Below, one piece after another: positions 1-10,000 of a stretch of 64,000 bases of DNA. Origin of the DNA: Anodontia alba (Eukaryota; Mollusca; Bivalvia; Lucinida; Lucinidae); contig OZ024824.1 of the NCBI GenBank assembly GCA_964016985.1, positions 46,793,168 to 46,857,167 of the forward strand. Reading direction: 5' to 3'. Both the position numbers and the translations under genes were made by a program. Each line of letters starts with the position of its first letter. Within the stretch, counting starts at the first letter, position 1. Below the pieces are notes generated by a model that saw nothing but the letters and a program-made list of their open reading frames with translations, made no database searches and was not told the DNA's origin.

Positions 1-422
1 GTTTCAGCTTGATCGGATGTAAATTGTAGGAGGAGTTAGCCGGAAACGAAAAAGTTTACGGACGGTTGATTGATTGTGTTGGGGTTTAACGACACGTCAA
101 CCCTTGTGGGTCATTTTGTGTCGTCTCCCAGAGAAAGGGAGAAAAGAGATAGAAGAGATAGTAGAGGAGATGAAAGAGACGATTAGGGAAGAAATAGGAA
201 CAGGAATGAAAGTGAAGAAACAGAAGAAATAAAAACATTCTCCCTCTACTCTTACCTGCTACAAGGATAGCAGGCCTTGCCCAACTGTAAGCCAATTTCA
301 GTTGGACGCCCCAGTGACGTAAGATACACAACACCATTGCCACTCCCAACTACACGGACGGACAGACGGACGCCATACCCCGTAACATAATACGTCCCGT
401 TTTTCAAACGGGCGTATAAAAA
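1..422 (+). mobile_element. HLE-C element, 3' end (split by a SINE-like insertion)
   Basis: Bases 1-57 are the end of a ~175-bp monomer (TTTCAGCTTGATCGGATG) also seen at 4.7-5.5 kb and 20.8-21.9 kb. After an insertion at 66-353 the element resumes with GGACGGACAGACGGACG and ends in a hairpin at about 391-416, where CCCGTTT pairs with AAACGGG. The CGGGCGTATA that follows is the inverse of the TATACGCCCG found at the 5' ends of the other HLE-C copies. The 5' part lies outside the window. Non-autonomous Helitron-like status is inferred from this architecture. Confidence 0.6.
66..353 (-). mobile_element. SINE-T (SINE-like element), copy 1
   Basis: About 290 bp, also present at 19852-22095 (split), 50434-50725 and 61838-62125. 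On the minus strand it starts near the GGGCGTCCAACTGATATTGG region and ends with AACGTGTCGTTAAACCCCAA-type sequence and a short TCAA repeat. It is flanked by ACGGACGG at 58-65 and 354-361, a possible target duplication, although the surrounding GGAC-rich spacer makes that ambiguous. Its tail resembles that of the tRNA-derived SINEs at 18821 and 47444. I could not identify convincing A and B boxes in its head. Confidence 0.55.
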
Positions 423-504
423 GACCGGTTTAAAATTGTATGAGAAGTTGCAATCACATGGTACCCACTGTCTATACATCTGAGGTCAGTAAATGACAAA
501 GTTC
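423..504 (+). repeat. Fragment of 160-bp array A
   Basis: Contains TACCCACTGTCTATACATC and TGACAAAGTTC, matching the monomers at 3076-3906. It is the left piece of an array cut by HLE-B at 505-1656. The array continues at 1657-1749 and, after a mariner, at 3076. Confidence 0.6.
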
Positions 505-1656
505 AACAAGAGCTGTCGTAGGACAGCGTAGCTCGCCTGCTGGGTACATTTTATATTGTAACATTTTTATCATTAAGCCATATAATATAGGTCACACTGA
601 CCTAGATGTATTTGTATGTAAATCATTTTGTCACATAGATATAATAATCCAGGTATAACAATTCTCCATGAAATAGTAATAAAAATAAAAGGCAAAATCA
701 CTGAAGCATGAAATACAGGTCACAATGACCTAGATATAGTAAGTGGTCTTTCATTGGGTCACATGGAACTAATATCCCAGGTGTGACATTTATCCAACAA
801 ATAGTATTCAAGATATAAGGCAAAATCACTGAACCATGAAATATAGGTCACACCAACAGAGATATATTTTGACGTCAATAATCGGGTCACAAGGAACTAA
901 TATCCCAGGAGTGACATTTATCCAACAAATAGTATTCAAGATATAAGGCAAAATCACTGAACCATGAAATATAGGTCACAATGACCTAAATATAGTAAGT
1001 GGTCATTCATTGGGTCACATGGAAGTAATATCCCAGGTGTGACATTTATCCACAAAAATAGTATTCAAGATATAAGGCAAAATCACTGGACCGTGAAATC
1101 TAGGTGACCTGGATGTAAAATGTAGGTCACCATGACCTTCATTCTCTTACACTTAAACCGATGTCACATAGTTAGCTGATGTATAACCTGTAGGCATATA
1201 AGATTTTACAAATGTGTCCTAGATTTTGACCCCTAGCCCCACTCCAAGGCCCACCCTGAGGTATGAACCCAGGGGTATGTTCTTTTGGAATCTCAGAAGA
1301 CTCCTCCAGGTACCCAAATTCTAAATATGAATGCTCTATGAGGAGTGAAAGTCAAGATATAAGAATTTGAAAAACTTTAACACAGTATTACAAAGGTGTC
1401 CTAGATTCTGACCCCTAGCCCCACCCAGGGGCATGAACCCAGGGGTTTATTCTCTTGGAATCTCAGAAGATCCTCCAAGGTACCTAAGTTCCAAATTTGA
1501 TGCCTCTGTGAGGAGTGACTGTTGAGATATAAGCATTTGAAAAACTTTAACGCAGTGTGACGGGAATGGGAACGCAAACGCAAACGAAAACGCAAACGCG
1601 GACGACCGGGGTGACTACAATAGCTCTCCTTGTACTTCGTACAGGCGAGCTAAAAA
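505..1656 (+). mobile_element. HLE-B element, complete copy
   Basis: Starts AACAAGAG, then a hairpin GCTGTC-GTAG-GACAGC (about 511-527), then TAGCTCGCCTG (529-539). It ends with a hairpin at 1621-1652 whose right arm CAGGCGAGCTA (1642-1652) is the exact inverse of that 11-mer. The interior has about four ~135-bp monomers (GGTCACAATGACCTA, 590-1100) and two ~180-bp monomers around CCTAGATTTTGACCCCTAGC (1190-1560). An ACG-rich spacer (1568-1612) precedes the 3' hairpin. The element interrupts array A. No coding capacity was seen. Helitron-like assignment is inferred from end structure. Confidence 0.65.
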
Positions 1657-1749
1657 GAACAAAAAAGTGACAAAAAATATGGCAAGGATTATTTGAAAAG
1701 AACATGCACATCTTCAGACTATTGAGAAAAAGATTAGTCTAAAATTGTA

Positions 1750-3073
1750 CGAGGGTCCTGCAAAAAGTTTTGTCACTGGTTTCGGATTACTTCAGTGCTA
1801 CATTTTATCAAACATATTTTTTATTATAATCCTTCAAGTATTCCCCCTTTACTGAAACACATTTCTGTAATCTTTTTACCCAGTTGCAAAAAGCAGATAA
1901 ATAGTCTTCTTTTGGTATCTGCTGGAGACACTGACAAATAGCGCTACCAAGAGAACTTCTAGACGTATACTTATTTCCAGAAAGCATTTTCTTAAGCCTT
2001 GGAAATAAAAAAAAGTCACAGGGACTCAGGTAAGGTGAATAAGGTGGATGGTTTAAAACTTTCACCTTTTCAGAAGCCAAAAAAGACTTAACAACCTCAC
2101 ACTTATGAGAGGAGGCGTTGTCATGTAGAAGGTGGACTCCTGATCATGCTTTGCTTAGTCATTTCTTATTGTAAAACTTTCACTTTCTTCAGTACAGAAT
2201 TCTTGTAGAATCGGCCAGTGACTGTATGACCAGTATGACAAGGCACTTGAACGAATGGCCCACTTGAATTAAAGAAAATTGCGTACATCTTTTTCGAACT
2301 AATGGTTCTCTTGGCAATACATGGGCATTTTTGGTCTTTTCGCTTCCATTGCTTATTATCAGCCCTTCTTTGTGGCTCAAACATGTGCACCCAGGTTTCA
2401 TCACCTGTTAGCAAGTTAGAAATAACCCGACTATTACAGCCTTTGTATGTTTTCAAAAGTTCTCGGGGGACATTTAAGGCGTTGTGTCTTTTGCTCCTCA
2501 ATGAGCAAATGAGGTACCCACCTAGCGCAAACCTTTCTCAGGTCCAAACGCTTTTTCAGAATTGTTTGCACACTGCCTTCTGATATGCCAGTACAACTAG
2601 CTATATCTTTGACAGACAATCGCGCATCCTGTTCCACCACAATCTTTACAGCAGCGATGTTAGCCTTGGTAACAGAGGTTTTAGGCCTTCCAGGACGGAT
2701 ATCATCTTCAACAGAAAATTTCCAAGCTTTAAAAGCTTTAACCCACCTAAAAACTGTGCATTGAAATGGTCTGAGGTCCATATATATACCACACAATTCA
2801 TTAAATATCTGCTTTGAATCTACATTAAGCCTAATGCGGCATTTAATACAGCTACGAATTTCAGTCTTCTGGTTCATGTTCCAATGTAACAAGTAAATTG
2901 GTCAGAGTATATGAATTTGAAATAACTCGGTCAGTTGGAAAGCAATTTGTACAACATAAACGGGTATCATTAGCTATTCAACACACCATTCAGGTGCAGT
3001 GAAGCATTTTAAAATATACCTAGGATAAAACTAAGGAAGCCTATTAGTGACAGAACTTTTTGCACGACCCTCG
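1750..3073 (-). mobile_element. mariner-family DNA transposon (decayed)
   Basis: Imperfect terminal inverted repeats of about 28 bp (CGAGGGTCCTGCAAAAAG on the left; the inverse of CGAGGGTCGTGCAAAAAG on the right) bound 1324 bp. TA dinucleotides flank both ends (1748-1749 and 3074-3075), as expected for Tc1/mariner. The insertion sits in array A; the uninterrupted form TTGTATGAG can be seen at 436-444. The single internal gene is a transposase pseudogene. Confidence 0.9.
1808..2892 (-). pseudogene. mariner transposase, frameshifted
   Basis: The transposase would bind the terminal repeats and cut and paste the element at TA sites. Read on the minus strand, the N-terminal part (about 2892-2500) has the paired helix-turn-helix region, with a GRPKTSVT-type linker between the two DNA-binding halves. 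The catalytic triad is visible: GDETW (about 2400), HDNASSH (about 2130) and PYSPYLSPCDF (about 2030). Thirty-four residues separate the second and third aspartates, the D,D34D spacing of true mariners. Frame changes near 2500 and 2165 break the reading frame, so no full-length enzyme is made. The three pieces together approach the usual 340-350 residues. The element is dead but could respond to transposase supplied by a relative. Confidence 0.9.
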
Positions 3074-3075
3074 TA

Positions 3076-3906
3076 TGAGGGGTTGTGCTCACGAGGTACC
3101 CACTGTCTATATATTGAGGGTGAAAAATGACTAAGTTCACAACGTGGAAAAAGTGATAAAAAATGTCGTAACAATTATACCCAAACCACATGCACATACT
3201 CATACCATGAAGAAAACATATGCAAAGTTTCAAAACGATCGGTACAAAACTGTAAGAGGAGTTGCGCTCACAAGACGTACCATTGTCTATATATTGAGGG
3301 TTAAAAATGACTAAGTTCACAATGTGGAAAAACAGACAAAAAATGTTCTAACAATTATACCCAAACCACATGCACATCCTCATACCATGAAGAAAACACA
3401 TGCAAAGTTTCAAAACAATCAGTATAAAACTGTAAGAGGAACTGCGCTCACAAGAGGTACCCACTGTCTATATATCGAGGTGAAAAATGACAAAGTTCAC
3501 AATGTGGAAAAAGTGACAAAAAATAATCTAACAATTATATCCAAACCACATGCACATCTTCACACCATGAAGAAAACACATGCAAAGTTTCAAAATGATT
3601 GGTACAAAACTGAAAGAGGAGTTGTGCTCACAAGACACCCAGGGTAAATGTTGACGGAAAGATGAACGGACGGAAACTTGCATGCCTAAGTCGCCCATGC
3701 TAAAGAAGGTGCGACAATGATCAGTACAAAACTGTAAGAGGAGTTGCGCTCACAAGAAGTACACACTGTCTATATATAGAGGGTGAAAAATGACTAAGTC
3801 CACAATATATAAGAAGTGACAAAAAATGATCTAACAATTATATCCAAACCACATGCACAGCCTCATACCATGAAGAAGACAGAGGCAAAGTTTCAAAATG
3901 ATCAAT
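3076..3906 (+). repeat. 160-bp tandem array A
   Basis: About five monomers with the recurring phrases CCAAACCACATGCACATCC, CATGCAAAGTTTCAAAATGA and GTAAGAGGAGTTGCGCTCAC. At 3640-3715 a different block (GACGGAAAGATGAACGGACG, then CCTAAGTCGCCCATGC) looks like an element end sitting inside the array; a related block recurs at 5615-5695. Pieces of the same array occur at 423-504, 1657-1749 and 5605-5699. Confidence 0.75.
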
Positions 3907-5604
3907 AAACAAGAGCTCCGCCAAGCGGGGCATTATACGCCCGTGGCAAGTAATAAGATGTAGCACATAAAAAGGCTCCTGTATAATTCAGTGCTCCGGA
4001 TATATACTGTAAGTGGAATTACTAAAAACAAAAAATTAAAAAATTTTCATTGGGGCATATCTCTGCTGATATTTGGTGAACTGTAACCTAAGGGTCCAAG
4101 CTGACCCAGAAATTAAGGGAGAAGTGACTTCTCCCTCCTGGGAAAATAGGGAGAAGTTTGCAGCTTCTAGGGAGAAGTGCTTTCTGACGGAGGACACACC
4201 ACAGAAGCATGGCTATATTATAAGCTCATATGAGCCTTGGCTGATTTGTTTTTCCTATACTTCAATATCGGACCAAACAATTTTTTGTAAACCTTTAACT
4301 TGTTTAATACTGATTTTATTTTTGTTCTTCAAGGGAGCCATATCAGAAGAGTATTTAAAAAAAAACAAAACAAAAAAAAAAAAACAGAAGAAAATCCAAA
4401 AAGAATTATGTATTTATAAAGATTTAATAATGGCAACCTTTCCTTGTAAATCTACTAAAAGAAGATGTTAAAAAAAAAAAAAAAACAAAAAAACAAAACA
4501 AAAAAAAAAAAAAATCAATATCTTGCCCATATGACCAACACTTTAGTTATTTGCAAAAAATATACCTATTATAAAATAAAATTTGCACACTATTATCTGT
4601 AAACAATATGCTGCGTAAAGTTTACAAAAACTTTCAAAGGGGGCATAAATCTGCAAATAATTGGTGCACTGTAACCTCGAAATAATATGTGCTGCTCCAA
4701 ATCATCGTGTAACTATTTATGAAGTTTCAGCTTGATCGGATGTAAACTGTAGGAGGATTTAGCCAGAAACAAAAAAATTAATAGAAATTTTCAAAGGGGT
4801 TTAACTCTACTAATATTTGGTGGACTGTAACCCTGAAATAATATGCGCTGCTCCACGTCATGGTCTAACTACAAATCAAGTTTCAGCTTGATAGGATGTA
4901 AACTGTAGGAGGATTAAGCCGGAAACGAAAAGTTTACTGAAATTTTCAACGGGGCATAATTCTGCTAATATTTGGTGGACTGTAACCTCGAAACAATATG
5001 CGCTGTTCCACATCATGGTCTAACTGTACATGAAGTTTCAGCTTGATTGGATATAAACTGTAGGAGGATTTAGCCAGAAACAAAAAATTAATAGAAATTT
5101 TCAAAGGGGTATAACTCTGCTAATATTTGGTGGACTGTAACCTTGAAATAATATGCGCTCCTCCAAATCATGGTCTAACTACAAATCAAGTTTCAGCTTG
5201 ATCGGATGTAAACTGTAGGAGGAATAAGCCGGAAACGAAAAGCCTACCGAAATTTTCAAAGGGGCATAACTCTGCTAATATTTGGTGGACTGTAACCTCG
5301 AAACAATATGCGCTGCTCCACATCATGGTCTAACTATACATGAAGTTTCAGCTTGATCGGATGTAAAATGTAGGAGGAGTTAACCGGAAATAAAAAGTTT
5401 ACAGAAATTTTCTAAGGGGCATAACTCTGCAAACATTTGGTGGACTGTAACTCCGAAACAATATGCGCTGCGCTACATCATGGTTTAACTATATACCAAG
5501 TTTCAGCTTGATCGGATGTAAACTGTAGGAGGAGTTAGCCGGAAACGAAAAAGTTTATGGATGGACGGACGCCATACCCCGTAACATTATACGTCCTGTT
5601 TTCC
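3907..5604 (+). mobile_element. HLE-C element, nearly complete copy
   Basis: Starts ACAAGAGCTCCGCCAAGCGG, a 5' hairpin (CTCCGC/GCGGGG), followed by TATACGCCCG. The interior holds a unique segment with the palindrome GGGAGAAGTGACTTCTCCC, long A-rich runs (4370-4515) and then five to six ~175-bp monomers (4660-5540; TCAGCTTGATCGGATGTAAA). A GGACGG spacer and CCATACCCCGTAACATTATA lead to a 3' end whose hairpin arm is cut short (ACGTCCTGTTTTCC). Array A resumes at 5605, so this is an insertion into that array. Confidence 0.65.
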
Positions 5605-5699
5605 TGTTTGTTTGCGCTCACAAGACACCCAAGGCAAATGTTGATGGATGGATGGACAAACGGACGGAAACTTGCACGCCTTAGTAGCCCATGCAAAAA
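5605..5699 (+). repeat. Array A tail with GGAC-rich spacer
   Basis: Continuation of array A (TGCGCTCACAAGACACCC) followed by ATGGATGGACAAACGGACGG and CTTGCACGCCTTAGTAGCCC. The same spacer and end-like block occurs at 3650-3715. Confidence 0.5.
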
Positions 5700-6037
5700 T
5701 TGACAAAATCTGCCGTTTAGCAATTCCAAACCAGATCTCCACAATATCAATGCACAAACCTTTTGGTGAAAATCCATTAATTTTTACTCGTTACATCCAG
5801 AAATGAAAATATAGACATTTCACAGGCAGATAACTCTGTCAAAAATTGATGAAATTTGCCCATTAGCAATCCCAAACTAGATCTCCACAATATGAATGCA
5901 TATACCAAGTTTGGTGAAAATCCATTGATATTTACTCAGGTTATCATCCAGAAACGAAAATACTGATGGATGGACGTATGCAGACGGATGGACAGACAAG
6001 ATGATACCCCACCACTACGTTAGTGGCGGGTTATAAA
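5700..6037 (+). mobile_element. HLE-F element, 3' end only
   Basis: Two ~125-bp monomers (CCAGATCTCCACAATAT, GGTGAAAATCCATT) lead to GGATGGACAGACAAG and then a 3' hairpin at about 6004-6034 in which CCACTA pairs with TAGTGG, ending GGGTTATAAAG. No matching 5' end was found in the window. It ends only 26 bp from the downstream splice donor of the 6063-6286 exon. Confidence 0.5.
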
Positions 6038-6062
6038 GAAAAAACATGTATGTTAAACTTAC

Positions 6063-6286
6063 TTAACAGTAAGTTCTTTTTGCTGGACAGCTTTTATCCT
6101 GGTTTGGTCTGTCTTGTCTATGTTCTGTGGACTCTCGCTGACAACAGACTGGTCCTCTGTTACTCTGACAGCACTTTGTTTTTGTAACTGTACAATTTCA
6201 TCTTCTATCACAGACTGGTACACTAATTGTGGCTGTTCTGTCAATACACTGGTCTCATATAACTCAACAGTCAATGGATCTTCTTT
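6063..6286 (-). CDS. Tudor-domain gene, exon encoding the SN-like part of the eTudor unit
   Basis: This 224-bp exon is the most 3' one visible for the minus-strand gene. The acceptor is TCTGATTGTAG (AG at 6287-6288) and the donor GTAAGT begins at 6062. It starts in phase 0, matching the end of the 26882-27047 exon, and ends in phase 2. Its first residues, KEDPLTVELYETS, fit the strand in extended Tudor domains that follows the helix and reads like 'L-x-V-E-L-Y-D-T'. The rest (LVYQSVIEDEIVQLQKQS, then an acidic, Gln/Ser-rich stretch) passes from the SN-like subdomain into a linker. eTudor proteins bind symmetrically dimethylated arginines, typically on PIWI proteins. The next exon must lie left of the window, because 1-6037 is all repeat. 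Exon structure is inferred from splice sites and phase, not from transcripts. Confidence 0.8.
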
Positions 6287-6394
6287 CTACAATCAGAAGT
6301 ACAGCAAGATGTTTTATGTGTTGGACCAGGATTAACCTTTACCACTCTCTGGCCAAATTCAGCAGTATATTACTAACTGATGACATTTTTCTAG

Positions 6395-7474
6395 AAACAA
6401 GAGGCCCATGGGCCAGGATTCGCTCACCTGATAAAAACAGCTACTGCATACCTGCAAATGCCATGCAACATTCTTCCAGTATTTGCCATAGCAACTAGGA
6501 CACAAATTTGGCCATACAGTAAAAAGATCAAGTCATCCTTGTCTCATCATTTAGACAAATTGGTACACCACAAATTCCCGATGCTGTATATCAAGATTCA
6601 GCCTCAAAGCCTTCTTAATTCTGAAGGTTTTTAAGTCTCTTTACTATATAAGGGAAAGGCAGCTATCTTGAAAAGGTCAAAGATCAACCTACGGTCACCA
6701 TTTGGACTAACTTGGTAGAGCTTGAGTCCCAAATGCTATATATCAAGATTTAGCCTCAAACCTTTCTTGATTCTGGGGAAGATTTTTAAATGTTTTTACC
6801 ATAAATGGGCATGGCGGCCATCTTGTTCAATGGCGCGGAGCCATTTGAATAAATTGTCAATACCCTTTCAATAGAAGGCCCCATGTGAAATCTGGTGAAA
6901 ATTGCTCAAGCGGTTTCAGAGTAGATGACATTTAAAAATTAAACAATTTTATACATGTATATAGCCCATGGGCAAGGGCAGATAACCCCCAGGGGACAAA
7001 ATTTTGATTGTAACTAAAATGTTTTACTACTTTAACCACACATTGTAAGTTTCAGCCATTAGTTTTTAATGTTTTTTGAGAAAATGATTTTTCAACATTT
7101 CCTCATACAAATGCATGAGGACGCAAATTCGACTTTGTCGTAAAAAGTCAAAGGTCAACCTACTGTCATCATTTGAACAAACTTGGTAGAACTTGAGTCT
7201 TCGATGCTATATACCAAGATTCAGCCCTAAAGCTTTCTTGGATCTGGATAAGAAGATTTTTTAGTGTTTTTACCATATATGGGCATGGTGACCAGCTTAT
7301 AACGGACCATGACCATTTGTACAAATTTTCAATCCCCCTTCAACAGAAGGGTCCATGTGAAGTTTGAAGAAAATTGGTCCATGGGTTTCAGACGTTTTCA
7401 AAGGTGTGGACGACAACAGACAGCAAGTGATCACACTAGCCCATCCCGAGCCTTTGGCTCCGGTGAGCTAAAAA
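6395..7474 (+). mobile_element. HLE-A copy 1, complete
   Basis: 5' end ACAAGAG, then the 12-bp palindrome GGCCCATGGGCC (6403-6414) and CGCTCACCTGA. The interior has ~350-bp monomers (ATATATCAAGATTCAGCC, GGGCATGGCGGCCATCTTG). The 3' end has GGACGACAACAGACAG, a GTGATCACA motif and the terminal hairpin CCGAGCCTTTGGCTCCGGTG-AGCTA (7437-7470). Inserted in the left arm of a PAL element. No ORF of note. Confidence 0.7.
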
Positions 7475-7553
7475 CTGGATTTGGTATTTCATGAAAACTG
7501 TCTCTGAAGGAGACAATTTGCTGAAACGTCAAAGCCTATTTTCTAGGAAAAAT

Positions 7554-9245
7554 AAACAAGAGGGCCATGATGGCCCTGCATCGCTCACCTGAGCTAAGAT
7601 TAACTCTGGCGGCCATTTTGTTCAGCGGAGCGGAACCATTTTAGCAATTTTGGTAGAGGGTCACCCAAGGAACATTTCTGTGAAAGTATTTTGAAATCCG
7701 GCCATTGGCCTAGGAGGAGATGTTGTTTAAAGGTTTTCTATTTTTAGCTTTGGTAGCCATTTTGTTCAGTCGAGCGGACCCATTTTTAGCAATTTTGGTA
7801 GAGGGTCATCCAAGGAACATTTCTGTGAAATTATTTTGAAATTGGGACACTGGCCTAGGAAATGTCATGTAAAGGTTTTGTATTTTTAGCTTTGGGGGCC
7901 ATTTTGTTCAGCGGAGTGGAACCATTTTAGCAATTTTGGTAGAGGGACCCCCAAGAAATATTTCTGTAAAATTATTTTGAAATCGGGCCATTGGCCTAGG
8001 AGGAGATGTCGTTTAAAGGTTTTTTTCTTTTTTTTTTTAGCTTTGGTGGCCATTTTGTTAAGCAGAGCAGATCCGTTTTAGCAATTTTGGTTGATGGTCA
8101 CCCAGGGAGCATTTCTATGAAAAGTATATATTTTGAAATCGGGCCATTGGCCTAGGAGGAGATGTTATTTAAAGATTTTTCTATTTTTAGCTCTGGCGAC
8201 CATTTTGTTCAGTGGAGCAGAACCATTTTAGCAATTCTGAGGGGTCACCTAAGGAACATTGCTGCGAAATTATTTTGAAATTGAGCCTAGGAGGAGATGT
8301 CGTTTAAAGGGTTTTCTATTTTTCGCTTTGGCGGCCATTTTGTTCAGCAGAGCAGAACCATTTTAGCAATTTTGGTAGAGGGTCACCCAAGGAACATTTC
8401 TGTGAAGTAATTTTGAAATCGGGCCATTGGCCTAGGAGATGTAATTTAAAGGCTTTTTTCTGGTGGCCATTTTGTTTAGCAGAGCAGAATCATTTTAGCA
8501 ATTTTGGTAGAGGGTCACCCAAACAATTTCTGTGAAATTATTTTGAAATCTGGCCATTGGCCTAGGAGATGTTATTTAAAGGTTTTTCTTTTTTTAGCTT
8601 TGGTGGCCATTTTGTTCAGCAGTGTGGAACCATTTTAAGCAATTTTGGAAGAGGGTCTCTAAGAAACATTTCCGTGTAATTATTTTGAAATCAGGCCAGT
8701 GGCCTAGGAGGAGATGTGGTTTAAAGGTTTTTCTATTTTTAGCTCTGGCAGCCATTTTGTTCAGCAGAGTGGAACCATTTTAGCAATTTTGGTAGAGGGT
8801 CACCCAAGGAACATTTCTGTGGAATTATTTTGAAATAGGGCCATTGGTCTAGGAGGAGATGTTATTTAAAGGTTTTTCTATTTTTAGCTCTGGTGGCCAT
8901 TTTTGTTCAGCAGAGCAGAACCATTTTAGCAATTTTGGTAGAGGGTCACCCAAGGAACATTTCTGAAGTAATTTTGAAATTGGGCCACTGGCCTAGGAGA
9001 AGATGTTGTTTAGTTTTTCTATTTTTAGCTATGATGGCCATTTTGTTCAACAGAGTAGAACCTTTTAGCAATTTTGATACAGGGTCACCCAAGGAACATT
9101 CCAATGAAATTTCAAAATCCATTCACCGGTTTATGAGGAGATGTGATTTAAGTAAATTGTTGATGACAGAGGACGCATGACCAATGCCGGACACAGGGCG
9201 ATCACAATAGCTCACCTTGAGCACTTCCTGCTCAAGTGAGCTAAA
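7554..9245 (+). mobile_element. HLE-A copy 2, complete, 11 monomers
   Basis: 5' hairpin AGGGCCATGATGGCCCT (17 bp, one central unpaired base) and GCTCACCTGAGC. Eleven ~145-bp monomers follow (7600-9170), each with GGCCATTTTGTTCAGC and GCCATTGGCCTAGGAG. The 3' end has GCGATCACAATAGCTCACC and a hairpin TTGAGCACTTCCTGCTCAA ending GTGAGCTAAAA. The subterminal GCTCACCTGAGC is closely inverted at the 3' end. Inserted in the right arm of the PAL element. Confidence 0.75.
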
Positions 9246-9442
9246 AAAAAATATTTCAAAATATTGTCCACTGAAATTTACTCAGAATGCAAAGGGTTAA
9301 TGTTGTTAGAACTTGTAGTCTAACCCACTGGTTTGCTTTTTAGAGGCAATAAAGTACACATCTGGTATGAACCCAATGAATTAGCCTTGAATTCTGATAC
9401 TTATGCTCCTATCAACGTATGTTGGTAAATTCAGGACAATCT

Positions 9443-9704
9443 TTTGGTTGGTTGGTTTGGAGTTTTTACCTAACCACACTTTTCCTGGGCAGGCTTAGTC
9501 CTCTAGGTGGTTCACCAGTACTTGTGCACATTCTTTCGCTAGAAACTGACAAATGCCCCTCTTGAATCAGCAGAAGGGAGCGAATGAATGTAGATGATAT
9601 TTTGTGACCAACCTCCACAAAAGAATTTGCCGGAACCGGTGGGGATTGAATCCATAAGCTCCTGATCACTAGTCAGATGGGCATCTGTAGCCACCGAAGC
9701 CGGC
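9443..9704 (-). mobile_element. tRNA-derived SINE, old copy
   Basis: Minus-strand head begins at about 9704 with GCCGGCTTCGGTGGCTACAG and contains a degenerate B-box (GGATTCAATCC). The body matches the younger copies at 18821 and 47444 (TCTTGAATCAGCAGAAGGG on the plus strand). The tail (TTGGTTGGTTGG) has decayed and no clean target duplication is visible. Confidence 0.7.
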
Positions 9705-10000
9705 AATCGGAAGGTGCAGTAATCATAATACTCTGTGCAATTTTAACATCACTGCTACTAATCTTGCTAAGTGTTGAAATTAAATACAAGATTCCCCAAT
9801 CACTGCATTGTTCTGAAATACTTAGCCTTCTTCTAACTTTTATATGTTTGCAATGTCTTTTTTTTTTTTATAGGATCAATGCCAGGGACCTTCCTTTGTT
9901 AGTTTTCTAGTTTCTGTGGAAAATAAAACTCACTAGAAAAGGTTTTTTAGAAAAAAAAAAAAACAACAACAAAAGACGCCCCCCAATTCCACCAGAGTTG
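9705..10000. other. Intron, apparently unique
   Basis: Non-repetitive A+T-rich sequence within the 20.6-kb intron, ending in an A-run at 9950-9975. No convincing exon was seen on either strand. Confidence 0.5.

Larger units (their letters stand above)
6335..9300. mobile_element. PAL palindromic element split by two HLE-A insertions
   Basis: Three pieces (6335-6394, 7475-7553 and 9247-9300) join into the ~190-bp palindrome seen intact at 58820-59025. They are the left arm (ACCTTTACCACTCTCTGG, TTCAGCAG), the centre (ACTGTCTCTGAAGGAGACAA) and the right arm (TTTACTCAGAATGCAAAGG). HLE-A copies occupy the two arms at roughly symmetrical places, both in runs of A. No coding capacity; it is a MITE-like or foldback sequence. 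Confidence 0.65.

Noticed and set aside
3076..3906. CRISPR-like array
   Set aside because: Repeats of about 160 bp without spacers, in eukaryotic DNA.
7437..7470. Rho-independent terminator
   Set aside because: Hairpin + A-run is the conserved end of an HLE element in a eukaryotic genome; the run is A, not T, on this strand.
9345..9418. Plus-strand exon-like stretch with acceptor CTTTTTAG and donor GTATGT
   Set aside because: Open for about 25 codons and with decent splice signals, but on the opposite strand to the gene, with no partner exon. The sequence has no family signature.
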